Shown here: positions 1 to 10,727 of the stretch, piece by piece
Numbering within the stretch: the stretch's first letter is position 1
Layout of the letters: every line of letters begins with the position of its first letter
DNA from: Mytilus galloprovincialis
Taxonomy: Eukaryota > Mollusca > Bivalvia > Mytilida > Mytilidae
Length of the DNA stretch: 64,000 nt
Assembly (NCBI RefSeq): GCF_965363235.1
Contig: NC_134846.1
Coordinates: 62,361,121 to 62,425,120, forward strand
Reading direction: 5' to 3'
Made by a program: the position numbers and the translations under genes
The notes under the pieces: generated by a model
The model's database searches: none
Told to the model about the DNA's origin: nothing
Seen by the model: only the letters and a program-made list of their open reading frames with translations

Positions 1-1515
1 TTTACTTGAACTTATTGAATCAATTTAACTTGACACTTAAGTGATTAAAAAGTGTCCAAAATCTTTCGTTCGATGAACCTGAAATTTGAAGTCAAAATCG
101 GCCCTTACCGGACCTACTCCTTTATAATAAATGGATAATCTTAATCAAAACCAAATATTGGTAGGAATTTCAGCTATGAATTACATTAGGGAACAAATTA
201 CTTCATTTGATTAGAGATTCCTTCGATCGATGTTTAATATATCTTACCATTGATTTTAAAGAGTATACTAATTTATTGGACTTAAATCATTCTTTGTGCA
301 TGCACTGTTTCGACGCGCATATGAAATTTTGTAAATATTTGTATTTAAGGATGTACTTTAATGGGTAATATAAGGTAAAATTAAATAAATCAAGAATTCA
401 AAATTGATTCTTTAAGCTGGAAGAGTATTAGTTAAGGATCAAAATAAGCTAAAAATATTGATAGGTCATGGAGCTTCTTTTCGAGATATTAGATTTATAG
501 TATACGGCGGGAAAAGGCTGAATCGGGACTTTTACCTTATATTTGCATTGGTAGTATTTTGGTCTCAAATCAAAAGAAAGAAAATCAAGAATCTGCTTAA
601 ATTTTGTCAAATGACCTTTTATGAGCTATTAAGTCTTATGTTAAAAGATAAATAGGTGTTATGGGGCAAAATATTTTACCTTGTATCGTATGGAAAAAGA
701 CCAAGGAGTCCGAACATTGACACTTATTCAAAAGTCTCAAATAAGTACATCCTTAAGTTCCCTTTTAAAATTACTTGTCATGACTATTCAATAGGGATTT
801 TTACTTTTAGTTCAATATCTTTGTTCATAGTTAATTTAATATTGCATTTTTTGTGGAAAAACTGTTAATTCTTAAACTTCTAAATATTTCACAGAATATC
901 CATTCAAACGTTGTTCAATGTTTACTTTAAATGATAGTAGCACAGGTCCACCTGTGTATAATTGAGGTATTACGGTTAAATGAATTACTTCTAAACAAAA
1001 TGTATCAGTCAACCAATAAATACTTTTGACCCAATGCAGATTAATCAGAACTGCAATTTGAGTATTTTTGTCAAAAAGAATCTTTCCAAAGAGAACAGTC
1101 TTAACCAAAAGCAGATTTTGTTGAAATTTAAACTAAACATTTCCTTCGCCAGATCCAAATTACTAGTACTCGAACTCAAAAATTAAATAAAAAAAATTAT
1201 TTGACGGTTTGAATAACTTTTCTTTTATCGAGATTACTATTGAAGAAAAGTTATCTGTAAAAACAAGAAATTTCAGTTTTTGTACCAAAACCTCCAGATG
1301 CATTTTAGTAGACGTTGTAGAGTCTGCTGCTTTGTAGATATTTAAATTTATTTCTATTAATTTCTTTATTGATTAAGTTTTTTCAAATTTTTTGTTGTTG
1401 TAAATATGCCTTGGCTATCACTTATTTTTGATCATTTAAATTCTGATGTAAATTATTATAGTAATGTGTTTTCTGACTTATACGATTTTGTATTTTACAT
1501 GTATAACGTAAAATT
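1..1515. other. AT-rich stretch without recognisable gene
   Basis: I see only short open frames of 65-78 codons without initiation context, family motifs or splice structure. No RNA gene or repeat structure stood out. It looks like ordinary intergenic DNA or intron. Confidence 0.5.
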
Positions 1516-1520
1516 CTATA

Positions 1521-1905
1521 GTTATCAAAGGTACCAGGATTATAATCAAGTACGCCAGACGCGCGTTTTGTCTACATAAGACTCATCAGTGACGCTCATA
1601 TTAAAATAGTTATAAAGCTAAACAAGTACAAAGTTGTAGAGCATTGAGGATTCAAAATTCCAAAAAGTTGTGCCAAATACGGCTAAGGTAATCTATGCTT
1701 GGGATAAGAAATTCCTTAGTTTTTCGTATAATTCAAAGTTTTTTAAACAAGAAATTTATAAAAATGACCACATAATTGGCTGGTGAGACCCTCGGGGACG
1801 AAACGTCCACCATCAGTGGCATCGACACAGTGGTGTAAATAGTTATCAAAGGTACCAGGATTATAATTTATTACGCCAGACGCGCGTTTTATCTATATAA
1901 GACTC
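1521..1905 (-). repeat. Mytilid interspersed repeat 'X', flanked by its own end repeat
   Basis: The block starting GTTATCAAAGGTACCAGG occurs at 1521 and again at 1842 (321 bp apart). Each copy is followed by the diagnostic ACGCCAGACGCGCG string. Between them lies a module with GAGACCCTCGGGGACG. The whole unit returns in the opposite orientation at about 22621-23010, and a partial copy ends near 23320. I recognise it as one of the commonest interspersed sequences in Mytilus DNA. No coding potential is evident. Confidence 0.7.
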
Positions 1906-2079
1906 ATCGGTGGTGTTCATATCAAAATATTTCAAAACATTGACGCGTTTGATATTGCAATTTAAGCGTAAACTTTTTAATATTAACCTAAAACTCCCAG
2001 ATAAATTCAACAATAATGTGTCCAAAGTACACGGATGCCCCACTCGCACTATCATTTTCCATGTTCAATAGACCGTGAA

Positions 2080-2480
2080 ATTGGGTACAAAATCTAATTT
2101 GGCATTAAATTTAGAAAGATCATACCATAGGGAACACGAGTTACTAAGTTTCAAGTTGAGTGGACTTCAATTTCATCGAAAACTACCTTGACCAAAAACT
2201 TTAACCTGAAACTCGCACTTTTATTTTATATGTTCAATGGACCATGAAATTTGGGGTTTAAAGTCTAATTTGGCTTTAAAATTAGAAAGATCATATCACA
2301 AGCAACATGTGTACTAAGTTTCAAGTTGATTGGACTTCAGCTTCATCAAAAACTACCTTGACCAAAAACTAACCTGAAGCGGGACAGACGGACGAACGCA
2401 CGAACGGACGAACGGACGGACGGACGGACGGACAAACAGACCCACAGACCAGAAAACATAAAAAGGGGGAAGTTCGTAAA
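2080..2480 (+). repeat. Two 170-bp repeat units ending in a GGAC microsatellite
   Basis: The phrase AACTACCTTGACCAAAAACT occurs at 2181 and 2351, so the unit is about 170 bp and present roughly twice. It is followed at about 2385-2440 by a GGAC/GAAC microsatellite and then CAGACCAGAAAACATA. This order (tandem core, GAC-type microsatellite, end) matches other elements in the window at 46.8, 54.6 and 61.5 kb. No terminal hairpin was found for this copy. Confidence 0.6.
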
Positions 2481-2489
2481 GCCGGACAT

Positions 2490-3945
2490 ATTCAAACACT
2501 CGACTATATCAACAAACGGAACGACTGCGAAACCACTGTCCTAACCTATGTTTTTAAAAGGTTAATATTGTGTAGAAGACAATCCGTGCAGAGAAAAAAA
2601 AATCAGAAAAATTTAACTCGTTTAAGTCAATCAATTGTTTTGGTACAGATTATTTTGAAAGAGGTGGGAAAAGTATGATAGTACGGGAAATCCTATGCAT
2701 GTTTCCAAGCAACTGCTCTGTATTAGTTATGCTTCTTTTGTATTTTCAGACCATTTTTACCTCCATTATGAAAAAGTACCCACTATTCAAGATGGCCGAA
2801 CTAACCATGGGGTGACCTATTCTTTTTTTGTTAAATTTGTATGCAATGATACATCAGTTGTTCACTAACCGTGAAGGGGCCTATTGTATTGCGTCACACA
2901 AAATGGCGGGGACTAAAATCAGAAGTAGACACATTGGTGAAATAAAAACAAATGTAATTTAGTCAACACATTAGCTTAGCTTGTCATCATTTTCCAGTTG
3001 AGATTGTTACTTGTTAAGTGAAATGTTTTTGTACATTGACAATTATGTAAGTTTCTTTAAATTTTTAATCATTTTTTGTAAAAAAATATGTTATACCAAA
3101 TAAAAGTTAATTGGTTTCTTAGTGTTTGTCTTAATTTTTCATTTTCGTAACAACACTGTGTGGATGAATGAGTGTAGATTCTTCTGACATATTAAATATT
3201 TTATAGTACTCCATATAAGTTATAGAATTAGTTCTTTGATGTCATGTGGTATAATGCTTTTGAATTTGTTTAAACGATTGCATATTCATGCAAATAAAAC
3301 ATGTTTCAACTATAAAAACAAAACGTGTAACAATGGCACATGATGAATAAAATGACAATTTTAATGTTTTGGTGCTTTTTAGGGGGGATGGAATTAGGCA
3401 AAAAAAACTGACGGTGATAGAAAAGTATATTTAAACAGGCTTCGTCACCTTTTACAGGTCATTTCAAAAGTTTTTGAATTAAGATGGTGAATATTCAAAG
3501 AAGTCTCATTCCTATACAAAAGAAAGATAAGAAGACGGGGTTTACGAAGCAGCAATTAAAAATATTGTTGCACTGAATTATGAAACCTCTTTCTGATCAA
3601 TTTAAGAGAACCCCACTCGATTTGAATACTTTGAAGACACTTTTCAGCTAATTTTAAACCATATAAACTGATGGTAACGAGAAGTTGTCGTTGAAAAATA
3701 AAACATTCAATAGTGAACAATTACTTAGATACAGAGTCAGTCGTGCATCCGAAGGATTCCTAGAGACAAATACAGAAAATAACCTGGCAACAAAAATGTA
3801 TGTGACCACAGGGAAGGAATCAACACGATTCATACTCGTGGTGTAACAATATACGTATCAAAGAGACCACTGGATACTTTGGGGTGGGGTGGGGTGAATA
3901 GCCGAATCTATGAGTAGCTTGCAAAGGAGAAGGGGCATTAAGGCC
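2490..3945. other. No gene or structured repeat seen
   Basis: AT-rich DNA without splice-linked coding segments, inverted repeats or known repeat phrases that I could support. Confidence 0.4.
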
Positions 3946-4211
3946 TAGTGTTGGCCCAAGAAAATAAAATGTTTGATAACCATTTCAAATTGGCACATAA
4001 TGTTAAGAAATGCATCGGGTCAAGAAAAAGAAATGAAAAACAGAGAGATTTGTATCTGATGACGTCACAATTACGTCATAATATGTACTGTTTTCACAAA
4101 AACGATGAAAAAATGCAGAATTTATGCAGTTTTCTATCTTTATTTCCGTTGTGGAAACATCCTGCGCAGCCAAGAAACAACAAAATAATTTTAACAGAAG
4201 CTTTATTATAG

Positions 4212-4652
4212 AATGAAATTCAAAACAGTGTTGCTGTGGCCATTGATTGACACATTAAATTCATCCATTGACTGGGACAATTTACGTGAACGTTTGTCTG
4301 TAACGACCACTGTTCACGACGTACCTACGATAGACATTTAAACTGTGGGGTCACCAAAGGTTTCTTAACGCCTTTAATTATAAAATAATTCGAAAAATTA
4401 ATCAGGAATAACCTTTATGTTTTGATTTATATAATTGATATAAATCAAAACATCGCGTTATTTCTGATTAATTTTTCGAATTACTTTATTAAGGTGTTGA
4501 GAACCTTTGGTGACCCCATAGTTTAAGTGTCTTTAAAAAGTACATAGTGAGAAGTAATCGTTGCATACAAACGTTCACCTAAATTGTCCCAGTCAATGGA
4601 TGAATTTAATGTGTCAATCAATGACCACAGCCACACTGTTTTGAATTTCATT
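4212..4652. repeat. Large fold-back (inverted repeat) with 5-nt loop
   Basis: The left arm 4212-4432 and the right arm 4438-4652 are reverse complements with scattered mismatches around an AATTG loop at 4433-4437. Paired landmarks are GGGGTCACCAAAGG with CCTTTGGTGACCCC, and CACATTAAATTCATCCATTG with its complement. Weaker pairing continues outward: CCAAGAAACAAC near 4170 pairs with GTTGTTTCTTGG near 4685, so the original arms may reach about 4155 and 4705. It is probably an old fold-back or MITE-type DNA element. No clean target duplication was seen. Confidence 0.75.
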
Positions 4653-5009
4653 TTAACTATTGGCATAATCTCACCAAATATAAAGTTGTTTCTTGGGTGC
4701 GCACATACTTTTTCAATCTAAAATATACTTAAGATTTGAAATCACGAAATTTAACATAATATGCAAACTAAGTCATGATTTGTTGCCATAGTAACTTTTT
4801 CGATGTCAAATTTGTTTTGTTTTTCTTAGTACCTTATACCTTAGTCAAGTTTTCAGTTATTTAAGAATATGTATGATAACTTTTAAATTTGCAGTAATTT
4901 TTGGGCCAAATAATGACTGTAACAACGTACATTTTGGTGGCACTTGCCCATTCCTACAATTGTGGTTTACAGTAACTGCATTTTAAACCGGGTAGGAAAC
5001 GCTGCTAAC

Positions 5010-5100
5010 ATACTTGTTTTATTTTTTAACCCTGTATACCACCATTTCCCATGTGAAATTATATTTTTTTTGAAAGAACATTGAAATTATTTTATATTTT
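5010..5100 (+). mobile_element. Small fragment of Penelope-like reverse transcriptase
   Basis: About 50 bp around 5020-5065 match the stretch at 8495-8540, which in the longer copy encodes STLYTTIP of the reverse transcriptase. It is a short fossil piece without its own ends. Confidence 0.45.
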
Positions 5101-5625
5101 TCCTATGTGACCTTTACATTTTATGACGTCAAGCAATGCATGTGGTTTTTTGACTATTTTACCTAGTATGTCTGTTTTGTTCACGTATCGTTGTAAATAT
5201 AATAGAACTTGATGCGACTGTCATATAAGTGAGAGGTTAAGCGCTATTTTGTTATTGAGATTGTGAAACAGTGATGACTGCTGTACCCATATTTTGACTA
5301 TTTTACCTAGTATGTCTGTTTTGTTCACGCATCGTTGAAAATATAATAGAACTTGATGCGACCGCCATACAAGTGAGAGGTTTGACGCTTTAAAACTATG
5401 TTCAATCCGCCATTTTCTACATTTTAAAATGCCTGTACCAAGTTAGGAATATGACAGTTTTTGTCCATTTATTTGATGTGTTTTATCATTTGATTTTTTC
5501 ATTTGATTAGGGACTTTCCGTTTTGAATTTTCCTCGGAGTTCAGTATTTTTGTGATTTTAGTTTTTACTACAACCAAGTCGATGTCAAGTTTCTTTATAG
5601 ACTTTACTACTGGTGGATAATTCCC
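5100..5625 (+). mobile_element. Penelope-like element tail region with 144-bp duplication
   Basis: The phrase TTTTACCTAGTATGTCTGTT occurs twice, 144 bp apart (units starting at 5151 and 5295). It is followed by the tail TTTGATTAGGGACTTTCCG. The same tail is found after the reverse transcriptase at 9450-9590, at 27720-27840 and, inverted, at 6682-6800, 28170-28345 and 28610-28740. It marks the non-coding end of the permuted Penelope-like family. Confidence 0.6.
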
Positions 5626-6003
5626 CGAGGGCATTATTAACTTGGTAGCTTTATGCATGATAAATACAAATAATACAACGAGCAAACCGGCTGGGACGTC
5701 GCCCGGGTTACCAAGGTCCTCTTTTGCTGCACGGAACACTGTATCATTTGTTTTGTGTGTTCCACTGAATATCCTGCGGGATACCTCTGATTTTACGTAT
5801 GTTCAGCCAGAAGGTGATTACTATTTTAAAAATTTGGATACTTTTTTTAAATTAAAGCCATGTTGCGTCAATATTTTCGACTGTTTAAAGACACCTGCTA
5901 CAAGTTAATCATCACCTATCATTTCTTCTTGTAAACATAAAAAAGGAAAAAGGAGCATGTGTAAGACATGTGCTTGTTAATCACGACTCCTACCTGTAAT
6001 TTA

Positions 6004-6309
6004 GGGAGCTACTATTTGATTTTTATGGGGGGGCTAGGATGAAAAATGTTGTCCTGCATTTTTTTTTAGTTGTAATCTCTGTCCTGCCTTTTTATTTTTC
6101 ACTCTGTTCGGTCCTGCCTTTTTTTTTTTTTTTTTTAGTTTATCCTGACTTTTTTACCTAAATTGTCGTCCTGACTTTTTTTTTGCAAGTGTCTCATCCT
6201 GCCTTTTTTTTTTACTCAAAACTCCTGTCCTGCCTATTTTTTCAATTTTCATCCTAGCCCCCTCCCCACCCCCCCCCCCCCCCACCCCTAAAATCAAATG
6301 GTAGCTCTC
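6004..6309. mobile_element. PIF/Harbinger-like MITE inside the Penelope-like endonuclease
   Basis: The ends are imperfect inverted repeats: GGGAGCTACTATTTGATTTT on the left and the complement of AAATCAAATGGTAGCTCTC on the right. They are flanked by TTA at 6001-6003 and 6310-6312, a 3-bp duplication typical of PIF/Harbinger. The interior is homopolymer-rich, with alternating TCCTG and poly-T tracts and a run of C near 6270. Removing it joins the host sequence smoothly just before the endonuclease domain. It has no coding capacity. Confidence 0.7.
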
Positions 6310-6833
6310 TTAACATCTAAAACATATTATACTAAATTTTTCGAGCCTCTGGACTGTTCCACGGACAATGTCGTATACGGAATCGAATGTACTTTGTGTG
6401 GACTACTTTATGTTGGTGAAACTCGACAAACTTTACGTAAAAGAATGAATCAACAACTGTCTGATAATAAAGATCCTCAATTTATCCTCTGTGACGTTTT
6501 TTATAACGTCAAACACGTGAAGCAATGCATGTGGTTTTTAAATTTGATAGATGGTTTTTGTGCTTTTTTGTTAAATATCTGTTTGTTTTGAGATTGTGAC
6601 ACGGTGATGACTGCTGTACACATATTTTGACTATACTGTTCCACGGAAAATGTCGTATACGGAATCGAATGTACTTTGTGTGGAAAAAGTAAAATCACAA
6701 ATATACTGAACACCGAGGAAAATTCAATCGGAAAGTCTCTAATCACATGGCAAAATCAAATGACAAAACACATCAAAAACGAATGGACAACAACTGTCAT
6801 ATATCTGACTTGCTACAGGTTTTTTCAGATGTA

Positions 6834-7314
6834 CACAGGCAAATTTCACTCACATCAATTTCACGTGAATTTAAATTCATGTGAATCTCACGTGAAATTC
6901 ACATCAATTTCACCTCAAACGAGCTTAAACGTGAAACTCACGTGAAAACAATTTTTGTGAGTTTCACGTGATTCTCATGTGAAACTCATGTGAATTTCAC
7001 ATGAAAATCACGTAAAATTTTTCATGTGAAATTCACATGAATTTTTAAAATAGAGTAATTCAAATAACATATAAATTTTCAAATTTAATTAAAATCATGA
7101 AAAATATCAATTTTTTTTTTGGAAATTTCACGTGAAATTCATGTGAAAAATTTCACATCAGAATCATGTGAATCTCAATTCACGTGAAATTCACATGAAA
7201 ATTTTCACGTGAGTTTCATGTATAAGCTCGATTGAGGTGAATCTCACGTGAAATTTTTCATGTGAATTTCACGTGAGATTGATGTGAAATTCATGTGAGC
7301 TAATTTTGCCTGTG
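6834..7314. mobile_element. Tc1/mariner-like fold-back element rich in CACGTG/CATGTG
   Basis: The ends are CACAGGCAAA and TTTGCCTGTG, flanked by TA on both sides (6832-6833, 7315-7316). The two halves pair over roughly 200 bp per arm, for example CACCTCAAACGAGCTT with the complement of AAGCTCGATTGAGGTG. Both arms are built from short variants of TTCACGTGAA and TTCATGTGAA. The uninterrupted target, with a single TA at 28318-28319, is present in another copy of the host repeat. It has no transposase, so it is non-autonomous. Confidence 0.8.
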
Positions 7315-9599
7315 TAGAAAATGGTGGATTAAACCTGGTTTTATGTTGGTAAAACTCGACAAACTTTGCGAAAAAGAATGAATCAATACCGGTCTGATAA
7401 TAAAGATCCGTAATTAAGGATTCTTTATAACCATTTTAATCAACCGGACCATGATCCTTCTTTATCTATGAAAGTACGCATCATCAAGAAAATTTATCTA
7501 AGTACTCTTTTGCGTAAAGATAGAAAACATTTCTGGATAAGGAATTAGGGACTGCAATGCCATATAAAACTATTAATTTTCAAAATTAGTCTGTTCCTAT
7601 AGTATCCTACAGTTACACCAAAACCATTGCACCCAAAGTATTTAACTGTAAACTAACATTGCAAGACCTTGACTTAGAACAATACCTAAATAAAAAAAAA
7701 CTCTGACACGTGACTGTTCCAACTCGCCTGATAATTACAGCCCCTCTGGCCATGTTGTTACTGGGGATCTTAACATAATTCAACATGAAAATCTCCGAAA
7801 GTTTAGAGAACCCCAACACATCAATTGGAACCATAACTTCAAAATAATTATGGATTCCATTGAGGACTACGCGAGAGCATGTGCTAAACAAAAAGAAGTT
7901 GAACTGGTCACTTTGTCAGAATGGGTCAAAACTAGCAGGTCTCTGATAAAACGTCACATTCATAAGTTGAAAAACTGTGTGAATGATTGACTTAAGTCCG
8001 TTTCAAGAGACAAAGAGGCCGTGAAATGTTTATCATCTCTTCATGATAAGTATGTGGTTGTTCCTGTGAAATAATATTGTCTTTGTATGTAAATCGTATT
8101 ACTACGAATGTCTTGTAAAAGATTTAGGAATAAATGAGCATTCAGGTAATCCCACATACAAAGACATATCATTTTACAAGGATGAGATGTTGGCAAACTA
8201 TAAGTCCTTCATGGCTGCAATGAACATTACTTTGAACAACAAATCAGAGGACTTACCTTGTTTGTATTAGATACCTAAGCTTCACAATATTCCGTACAAA
8301 CAACGGTACATTGCCGGCTCATCTGCATGTCCCTCCAAAGAATTGTACATTAGATTGACTAAAATTCTGTCCGCAGTGAAGGAGGGTCTTCAGAAATACT
8401 GCGAAGCTGTTTACTCTTGTAGTGGTATTAACCATATATGTGGATTCTTAAACATTTCTAATGAAGTCTTTTTCTGAAATTAGTTCTATCAGAACTTTTT
8501 TATTTTTCAACCCTATACACCACCATTCCCCAGGTGAAATTGAAATATCGCCTGAAAGAAATAATCCACAATGCCTTTCAACATAAAAATGGAAACATAC
8601 GCTATAAATTTATTACTTTGGGATATCATAAGGCATATTTTGTTAAAAGTGAACGAAAGGGTAAAACATGCTACACTGAGGAACAAGTGATCAGTATGCT
8701 GGAGTTTCTTATCGACAACATATTTGTTGATTTTTTTATGTAGACTTATTCAACAAATTGTCGGCATTCCTATGGGAACAAACAGCACGCCTCTCCTTGT
8801 CGACCTTTTCTTATTTTCATATGAATCGGAGTTCCTTCAGACACTTGTCAAAAACAAGAAGATCAAAGAAGCCAGATTTTTTTATTTCACATTCAGATAT
8901 ATTGATGATGATCTGAACTTTTCTGATTGGGTTCCATTAATATATCCCCCAAAACTAGAAATTAAAGAAACAACAGACACGGCTTCCCCCGCCTCATTTT
9001 TAGACTTTAATATACCTCAAATTTGACATACACAGTCACCTCAATACCAGAATCTATGATCATTTCAATTTCCCTCACCTTAACAATTATCAACTTCACC
9101 TGCTTATGGGATATACATTTCCCAACTTATTCGATATTCAAGAGCTTGCAGCTCCTACTCAGACTTTGTAAAACATCACCAGTGTCTGAACAGAAAGTTA
9201 ATGAACCAGGGGTATGTCAAAGAAATTCTCGTTCTTTTAGTAAAAAAAAAGCTCATCGGAAGGTACCAAGACCTTGTTGATAAAAATACCGTATTAACGT
9301 CACAAATAATACATTATGGTCTTGATGTATAGTTATACGAACTGATGTTGTTTATCATCTTAACAACGTGTTATATTCTACTTTCATTTGCCTTTCTTCC
9401 ATTATTAATATTACTTTTACTGTTAGGTCTTTTTTCTGTACATTTCAAAATGTCTGTACCAAGTCTGGAATATGACAGTTGTTGTCCATTCGTTTGATGT
9501 GTTTTATCATTTGATTTTGCCATTTGATTAGGGACTTTCCGTTTTAAATTTTCCTAGGAGTTCAGTATTTTTGTGATTTTACTGTCGTCTGTTTATATC

Positions 9600-10670
9600 A
9601 GAAAGTGACCATGACTATATAAAATGACTTTGGAAGAAATTTAAGAACTTTTCGATTCTATAGAAAAAGTCAAAAATTTAAAAACAAAAAACATGACAAA
9701 ATTGTTTTTTATACTAAATATAAGAATTTAATATGCTTAAAAAGACATAAGACTTGAATGGTAACTTTAGAATAAAGTATCAAAAAGGTCATAATATGGA
9801 TCATAAATAGTTGTATATTATAGACATTACGCTATGTAAAAAAATCTCTCCGTAAGAGTATAGTGTAGGCTCCGAAGGCAAATTTGTCAAATTTTTTAAA
9901 TTGTTTAAGCTGATTAAAACTCTTTAATATCTTAAGACCCATTCAAACATTACTCCTTTCTTTCTTTCTCTCAAAGAAATGAAATTATGTTATTTCCAAA
10001 GAAAAGGTATGTTTCGGTTAATTTTGATAGTTTGAAAGATGATAGAAATTTGCACAGTCAACAAATGGGTGAACGGACCACAGATGAAAAGCAAGGTCAT
10101 TAGCTTATAAAGGCCTTTGGACACAGGAACTAAAAACGTACTAACATAACTTCTAATTCTGTTTTTTCGTCTGTTTTCATTGTGTATAATATTTATCGTT
10201 CTTTACAAATGTGTCCTTTAAAAAGTACAGAACTAACGTATTTTCATTCATAAATGTAAGTTCACTTCAACAAAGGAGATAAGGTCGTATTGACGTATTT
10301 TAAACACTAGAAATAAATAAATCAGTCATGCCCATACTATTATATTTCATTTAAAGTCTTTCAACTGTTAAAAATCCTGCAAAGTATTACGTCTTAGTAC
10401 TTAAAATGGAAGCACAAAGACACTGCATATCATAATGACCAGTGCACTATGTAAACAAGTTGATGACGCATTGTTTGACCAGTCATGTTTACTAACAATA
10501 AACTACGACTTTAAATATTTCAAATACCGGAAAAATAAATAATAATTGAAACACGGTCGTAGTGATATAAAAAATAAAACGAACAATTAAAATGATAAAT
10601 ATATAGATGTAGTCATGGGTGAGCTTTAGGGAATGTGTAACAGTCCAACCGGAAACTTGATACAAATTGG
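9600..10670. other. Upstream region of the chitinase gene, no gene seen
   Basis: This is AT-rich DNA between the Penelope-like tail and the chitinase promoter. No coding segment, hairpin or tandem repeat could be supported. Distal regulatory sites of the chitinase may lie here, but I cannot point to one. Confidence 0.4.
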
Positions 10671-10673
10671 GGA

Positions 10674-10680
10674 TATAAAA
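10674..10680 (+). promoter_or_regulatory. TATA box of the chitinase gene
   Basis: TATAAAA lies 48 nt before the start codon at 10728. Initiation would fall near 10700, which gives a very short 5' leader. A consensus TATA box this close to a signal-peptide exon is typical of tissue-restricted secreted enzymes. The start site is inferred. Confidence 0.7.
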
Positions 10681-10727
10681 ACTGCCGAAGCTCAGTTATC
10701 CACAGTAAGATTAACAAAATACTGACA

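Larger units (their letters stand above)
5890..9595 (+). mobile_element. Permuted Penelope-like retroelement (Naiad-type), degraded and rearranged
   Basis: Coding blocks read on the + strand in the order endonuclease, then reverse transcriptase. The endonuclease block near 6350-6470 has the GIY-YIG core (VVYGIECTLC then LYVGETRQTL) with a CxxC inside the core, and its continuation lies at 7325-7560. Reverse-transcriptase blocks lie at about 7600-9280, with STLYTTIP, QIVGIPMGTN and FTFRYIDDD as catalytic-palm motifs. A non-coding tail ends near 9590. Canonical Penelope elements carry the endonuclease after the reverse transcriptase; the permuted order with cysteines in the GIY-YIG core is the described trait of the Chlamys/Naiad/Coprina group. 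The copy is a fossil with many breaks, an internal 48-bp direct repeat (about 6354 and 6638), and two DNA elements inserted in it. It cannot be active. Confidence 0.75.

Noticed and set aside
3948-4211. 87-codon open frame ahead of the fold-back
   Set aside because: No family motif, no splice signals and no supporting context; its end runs into the outer arm of the inverted repeat.
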